From Gemmatimonadales bacterium UBA4718 (GTDB lineage: Bacteria > Gemmatimonadota > Gemmatimonadetes > Gemmatimonadales > Gemmatimonadaceae): DNA of 10,132 nt. The stretch covers positions 6,854 to 16,985 of the forward strand of contig DHJO01000235.1 of the NCBI GenBank assembly GCA_002404375.1. Direction: 5' to 3'. The notes beneath the pieces are model-generated. The model was not told the DNA's origin. It made no database searches and saw nothing but the letters and a program-made list of their open reading frames with translations. The position numbers and the translations under genes were made by a program. Below, piece after piece: positions 7,559 to 10,132 of the stretch (positions are counted from its first letter, which is position 1; the number at the start of each line of letters is the position of its first letter).

Positions 7559-8614
7559 ATGAGCGCCCCACCCGCGAACGCGCTCCAGGGCGCGATTCAT
7601 AAGCTCGCGTTTCGAGAGCCTCTCAGCGCCGACGACGCCCAGGCGGCGTTCGACATAGTGATGCGCGGCGAGGCGAGCGCTGTGCAGGTTGCGGCCTTGC
7701 TCTCCGCGCTCCGCGCAACCGGAGAAAGCGTGGATGTCGTTGCGGGAGTCGTCAGGGCGCTCCGCACCGCAATGGTCACGCTCTCCGCTGAGGATGCTGA
7801 TGGACTGGTCGATACGTGCGGAACCGGCGGGGGCGCGGTCGCGACGTTCAATATCTCGACCGCCGCCGCCATCGTCGCCGCTGGGGCCGGGGTTCGCATC
7901 GCTAAGCACGGCAATCGCTCCTTCACGACGAAGTGCGGAAGTGCGGACGTTCTCGAAGCCCTCGGGGTCGCAATCGACGTTCCGGTATCGACGATGGAAG
8001 CTTCTCTCAGAGAGGCGGGAATCGTCTTCATGTTCGCGCCTCTGATGCACCCCGCGATGCGGCATGTCGGACCCGTCCGGCGGGAGCTGGGGATTCCTAC
8101 TGTGATGAACATCGTCGGTCCGCTGGCGAATCCGGCGCGCGCCGGGCGGCAGGTCGTGGGGGTAGCCGACGTCGAGCGCGCACCGATTCTGGCCGGAGCT
8201 CTCGCAGCTCTGGGCACCATCCACGCGATGGTGGTCTACGGCGAGCCGGGCCTGGACGAGGTCTCACCCCTTGGGCCAACGCACGTGGTAGAGGTTCGGA
8301 AGGGATCAACGAGTCGTTGGACCATCAACCCCGAAGAGCATGGATTCAAGAAGATCTCGCGGGAGGATCTTGCGGGTAGTGAGCCGGCGGAAAACGCCCG
8401 GATCATCGTGACGATATTGGACGGCAAAGGACCGTCCGGCGCCCGCGCGGCGACACTGCTGAACGCGGCCGCTGCGATCTACGTCAGTGGCAGGGTAAAG
8501 ACCTTCGCGGACGGCATCGCAGCCGCGAAAAAGTCTATCGACTCGGGGCAGGCAAAATCAGTTCTGGACCGCTTGAGACGAGCGAGCCCAAACGCCGTCA
8601 AGACAGCAACTTAG
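7559..8614 (+). CDS. trpD: Anthranilate phosphoribosyltransferase
   Basis: It transfers phosphoribose from PRPP to anthranilate, the second step of tryptophan synthesis from chorismate. It has 351 residues, usual for TrpD. An N-terminal helical domain (about 1-75) is followed by the PRPP loop CGTGGGAVATFNIST at 87-101, KHGNRS at 116-121, CGSADVLEALG at 126-136, RRELGIPTVMNIVGPLANP at 174-192 and the metal-binding GLDEVS at 231-236. The frame stays open upstream to about 7292, but that part overlaps the previous gene and has no TrpD homology. ATG 7559 with AGG at 7551-7553 is the sensible start. The usual Asp after GTGG is Gly92 here. The gene follows the GAF-like gene by 10 bases and converges on lexA, leaving 11 bases between stops with no terminator hairpin. 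Confidence 0.96.
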   Translation: MSAPPANALQGAIHKLAFREPLSADDAQAAFDIVMRGEASAVQVAALLSALRATGESVDVVAGVVRALRTAMVTLSAEDADGLVDTCGTGGGAVATFNISTAAAIVAAGAGVRIAKHGNRSFTTKCGSADVLEALGVAIDVPVSTMEASLREAGIVFMFAPLMHPAMRHVGPVRRELGIPTVMNIVGPLANPARAGRQVVGVADVERAPILAGALAALGTIHAMVVYGEPGLDEVSPLGPTHVVEVRKGSTSRWTINPEEHGFKKISREDLAGSEPAENARIIVTILDGKGPSGARAATLLNAAAAIYVSGRVKTFADGIAAAKKSIDSGQAKSVLDRLRRASPNAVKTAT

Positions 8615-8625
8615 GGGACCTGCCT

Positions 8626-9234
8626 CTAGAACCTTCTCAGCACGCCTACGACGATCCCCTGGATCGAGATGTCGTTCTCGTGGACGTAGATCGGATTCAT
8701 GGTCTCGTTGGCGGGCTGCAGCCGTATGCGGCCGTCGCGCTCCCGGTAAAACTTCTTGACCGTTGCCGATGTGCCATCGATCAGTGCGATAACCATCTCA
8801 CCGTTGTCGGCGGTGTTCTTCTCGTTGACGATGACGAAGTCGCCGTCGCGAATCTGTTCGTCGATCATCGAGTTGCCGCGGACTCGTAGGACGTAGTGGT
8901 TGCCTCCACGTCGCACCAGATCTTCGGGCACGCCGATCGACTCGGGCATTTGGATCGCCTCGATCGGCAGGCCGGCTGCCACAGTACCGAGCAACGGAAG
9001 CGACATCGCCCGGGGAAGTACGTCCGACGGCACGAGCTCGATGCCACGGCTCTCGTTGTACGCGCGCTTGATGTAACCCTTGCGCTCGAGATTGGTGAGA
9101 TGCTCGTGGACCGTTGCGAGGGAGTTATAGTTAAACTGCGTCGCAATCTCCTCGAAGCTCGGCGCGTACCCGTGCTCTTCAGAGTAATTCGCGAGGTAGG
9201 TAAGAATCTCCCGCTGGCGTTTTGTGAGCGACAT
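8626..9234 (-). CDS. lexA: LexA repressor, SOS response regulator
   Basis: It represses DNA-damage genes and inactivates itself by RecA-stimulated autocleavage. The 202-residue protein has an N-terminal winged helix (residues 1-70) beginning LTKRQREIL, with recognition-helix region YNSLATVHEHLTNLERKGY at 36-54. The cleavage site is Ala87-Gly88 within GTVAAG, and the serine/lysine dyad is S122 (RGNSM) and K160 (ATVKK). All elements for self-cleavage are present. ATG 9234 gives the standard LexA N-terminus; AAGGA lies only one base before it, unusually close. The upstream region shared with divergent trpC carries paired direct repeats that probably are its own operator, implying autoregulation. 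Its 3' end faces trpD. Confidence 0.97.
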   Translation of the reverse strand: MSLTKRQREILTYLANYSEEHGYAPSFEEIATQFNYNSLATVHEHLTNLERKGYIKRAYNESRGIELVPSDVLPRAMSLPLLGTVAAGLPIEAIQMPESIGVPEDLVRRGGNHYVLRVRGNSMIDEQIRDGDFVIVNEKNTADNGEMVIALIDGTSATVKKFYRERDGRIRLQPANETMNPIYVHENDISIQGIVVGVLRRF

Positions 9235-9282
9235 ATCCTTTTTCCGCGGCTGGTTTGAGTACGGACCGGTCGGTCTTTCCTA

Positions 9283-9298
9283 CCGAACATTTGCCGAA
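9283..9298 (-). promoter_or_regulatory. Candidate LexA box 1 (lexA-proximal direct repeat)
   Basis: Read on the lexA strand this is TTCGG-CAAATG-TTCGG, two identical pentamers one helical turn (11 bases) apart, lying 49-64 bases upstream of the lexA ATG. With one flanking base it reads ATTC-N7-GTTC, close to the GTTC-N7-GTTC direct-repeat box known for alphaproteobacterial LexA. A LexA role is inferred from position and resemblance. It overlaps the presumed trpC TTG start. Confidence 0.45.
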
Positions 9299-10132
9299 TT
9301 CCTACATTAGCCGAACATCAACCGAAGCGCAAGCTCTTTCTGCCTGGACGCCACCGAGCGGTACCCTCGGCGATCTGACCGACGAAGCACGCGTCCGTGC
9401 CGCAACGCTTACGCCTCGGACGGCGGAGCTAACGCGCGCGATCGAGACGATGGGCCGGCCACCCCGCTTTGCGGCCGCGCTTAGGCGGCCAAACATCGCA
9501 ATAATCGCAGAGGTGAAGCGGTCCTCTCCGTCGAAAGGCGAGATCAATACGGCGCTCGACCTTGAGAAACAGGTGCGAGCCTATGAAAAGGGCGGGGCGG
9601 CAGCGATCTCGATTCTAACGGAGCCCCGACGGTTCGCAGGCTCGAATCAGGATCTGACGCGTGCGCGCACGGCGGTGCCTACTCCGCTGCTCAAGAAGGA
9701 CTTCCACGTCGAGGTCGTGCAGATCCTGGAAGCGCGCTCACTCGGCGCATCCGCAGCGCTCGTAATTGCGCGGGCCGTGCCTGCTGCGCGACTGAAAGAG
9801 CTCATCAAGGCCGGGGATGATATCGGGATCGAGATCCTGGTAGAGGTCCGCGACGCGGGAGAGCTGGACCTCGCGCTTTCGCTCGGTGCGCGCTTGATCG
9901 GCGTCAACAACAGGAATCTCGAGACACTGGAGATCGACCCAGAGACTTCGCTGCGGCTTTTGCCGCTGATTCCGCGCGAGATCGTGGCAATTGCGGAAAG
10001 CGGAGTGAAGTCGATCGCCGACGTAACCCGATTAGCGGTCGCCGGAGCGGATGCTGTCCTGATAGGATCGGAGCTCTCGGCCTCGACCGATCCGGAGGCA
10101 GCGGTTCGCGCGCTCACGGGCGTAGCACGGAC
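9291..10132 (+). CDS. trpC: Indole-3-glycerol phosphate synthase (partial, stop just beyond right edge)
   Basis: It closes the indole ring in tryptophan synthesis, converting carboxyphenylaminodeoxyribulose phosphate to indole-3-glycerol phosphate. I translated it by hand; about 280 residues lie in the window and the chain is near its usual end. All catalytic-site motifs are present: IAEVKRSSPSKG at 72-83 (E74, K76), LLKKDF at 133-138 (K136), LVEVRD at 183-188 (E185), GVNNRNL at 204-210 (N206) and AIAESGV at 233-239 (E236), then DAVLIGSEL at 254-262 for phosphate binding. The start is uncertain. The conserved N-terminal helix begins near 9348, so ATG 9450 is too late. TTG 9291 is the only standard start codon between 9258 and there, though no Shine-Dalgarno precedes it; TTG 9255 is another option. 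It is divergent from lexA and separated by it from trpD. Confidence 0.92.
   Translation, partial: MPNSYISRTSTEAQALSAWTPPSGTLGDLTDEARVRAATLTPRTAELTRAIETMGRPPRFAAALRRPNIAIIAEVKRSSPSKGEINTALDLEKQVRAYEKGGAAAISILTEPRRFAGSNQDLTRARTAVPTPLLKKDFHVEVVQILEARSLGASAALVIARAVPAARLKELIKAGDDIGIEILVEVRDAGELDLALSLGARLIGVNNRNLETLEIDPETSLRLLPLIPREIVAIAESGVKSIADVTRLAVAGADAVLIGSELSASTDPEAAVRALTGVAR
9311..9326 (-). promoter_or_regulatory. Candidate LexA box 2 (lexA-distal direct repeat)
   Basis: Read on the lexA strand this is TTCGG-TTGATG-TTCGG, matching box 1 at 13 of 16 positions and separated from it by 12 bases. With one flanking base it is CTTC-N7-GTTC. Both boxes share ATGTTCGG. If trpC starts at TTG 9291, this box lies inside the first codons of trpC, so part of the similarity could be constrained by coding; the repeat spacing still argues for an operator. 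Confidence 0.42.

Noticed and set aside
8615-8625. Possible bidirectional terminator between trpD and lexA
   Set aside because: The gap is only 11 bases and contains no convincing hairpin or T-run.
9257-9271. GAGTACGG and the palindrome GACCGGTC (9264-9271) near lexA, with GAGTAC also seen near 6571 and 6586
   Set aside because: A six-base match between two intergenic regions and one eight-base palindrome are within chance expectation; no further structure ties them together.
9283-9300. Gram-positive type LexA palindrome (CGAAC-N4-GTTCG)
   Set aside because: CGAAC half-sites are present but no inverted GTTCG follows at four bases; the repeats are direct.
9647-10117. Minus-strand open frame of 156 codons, and another at 9302-9547
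   Set aside because: They lie opposite trpC, whose IGPS motifs are complete; the frames are Ser/Arg-rich shadows.

Overview
The window is GC-rich bacterial chromosome packed almost entirely with genes, and it looks like a core housekeeping region rather than an accessory island. No mobile element, tRNA, rRNA or CRISPR array was seen. Gene content and motif style (GTGGG-type TrpD, short membrane-anchored phosphatidylserine decarboxylase, trp genes around lexA) fit a Gemmatimonadota-like bacterium. That placement is an inference from memory, not a database result.

Left two thirds (1-6470, minus strand): one tightly packed operon read right to left. It runs truA (tRNA pseudouridine synthase), a transaldolase/fructose-6-phosphate-aldolase-like protein, an HtrA/DegP-type periplasmic protease, purB, purC, psd and pssA (cut by the left edge). 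All six junctions are stop/start overlaps of 1 or 4 bases, which suggests one mRNA with translational coupling. The operon combines tRNA modification, envelope protein quality control, two purine steps (PurC makes SAICAR and PurB cleaves it to AICAR; PurB also makes AMP) and phosphatidylethanolamine synthesis (PssA makes phosphatidylserine and Psd decarboxylates it).

Middle (6471-6630): a 160-base divergent intergenic region that should hold the promoters for the leftward operon and for the rightward pair.

Right third: on the plus strand, an unrecognised GAF-like plus coiled-coil protein (6631-7548) lies 10 bases upstream of trpD (7559-8614). lexA (8626-9234, minus) converges on trpD with an 11-base gap. 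trpC (from about 9291, plus, cut by the right edge) diverges from lexA. The lexA/trpC gap carries two near-identical direct-repeat sites (TTCGG-N6-TTCGG) that look like a LexA operator.

Most interesting points: the transaldolase-family protein aligns without gaps, from memory, to E. coli FsaA, yet has Gln where the Schiff-base Lys85 should be and has lost several other active-site residues. The lexA promoter carries direct-repeat rather than palindromic boxes, and these also cover the presumed trpC start. PurB is of the animal type. TrpD naturally carries Gly where the family usually has Asp in the GTGGD loop.
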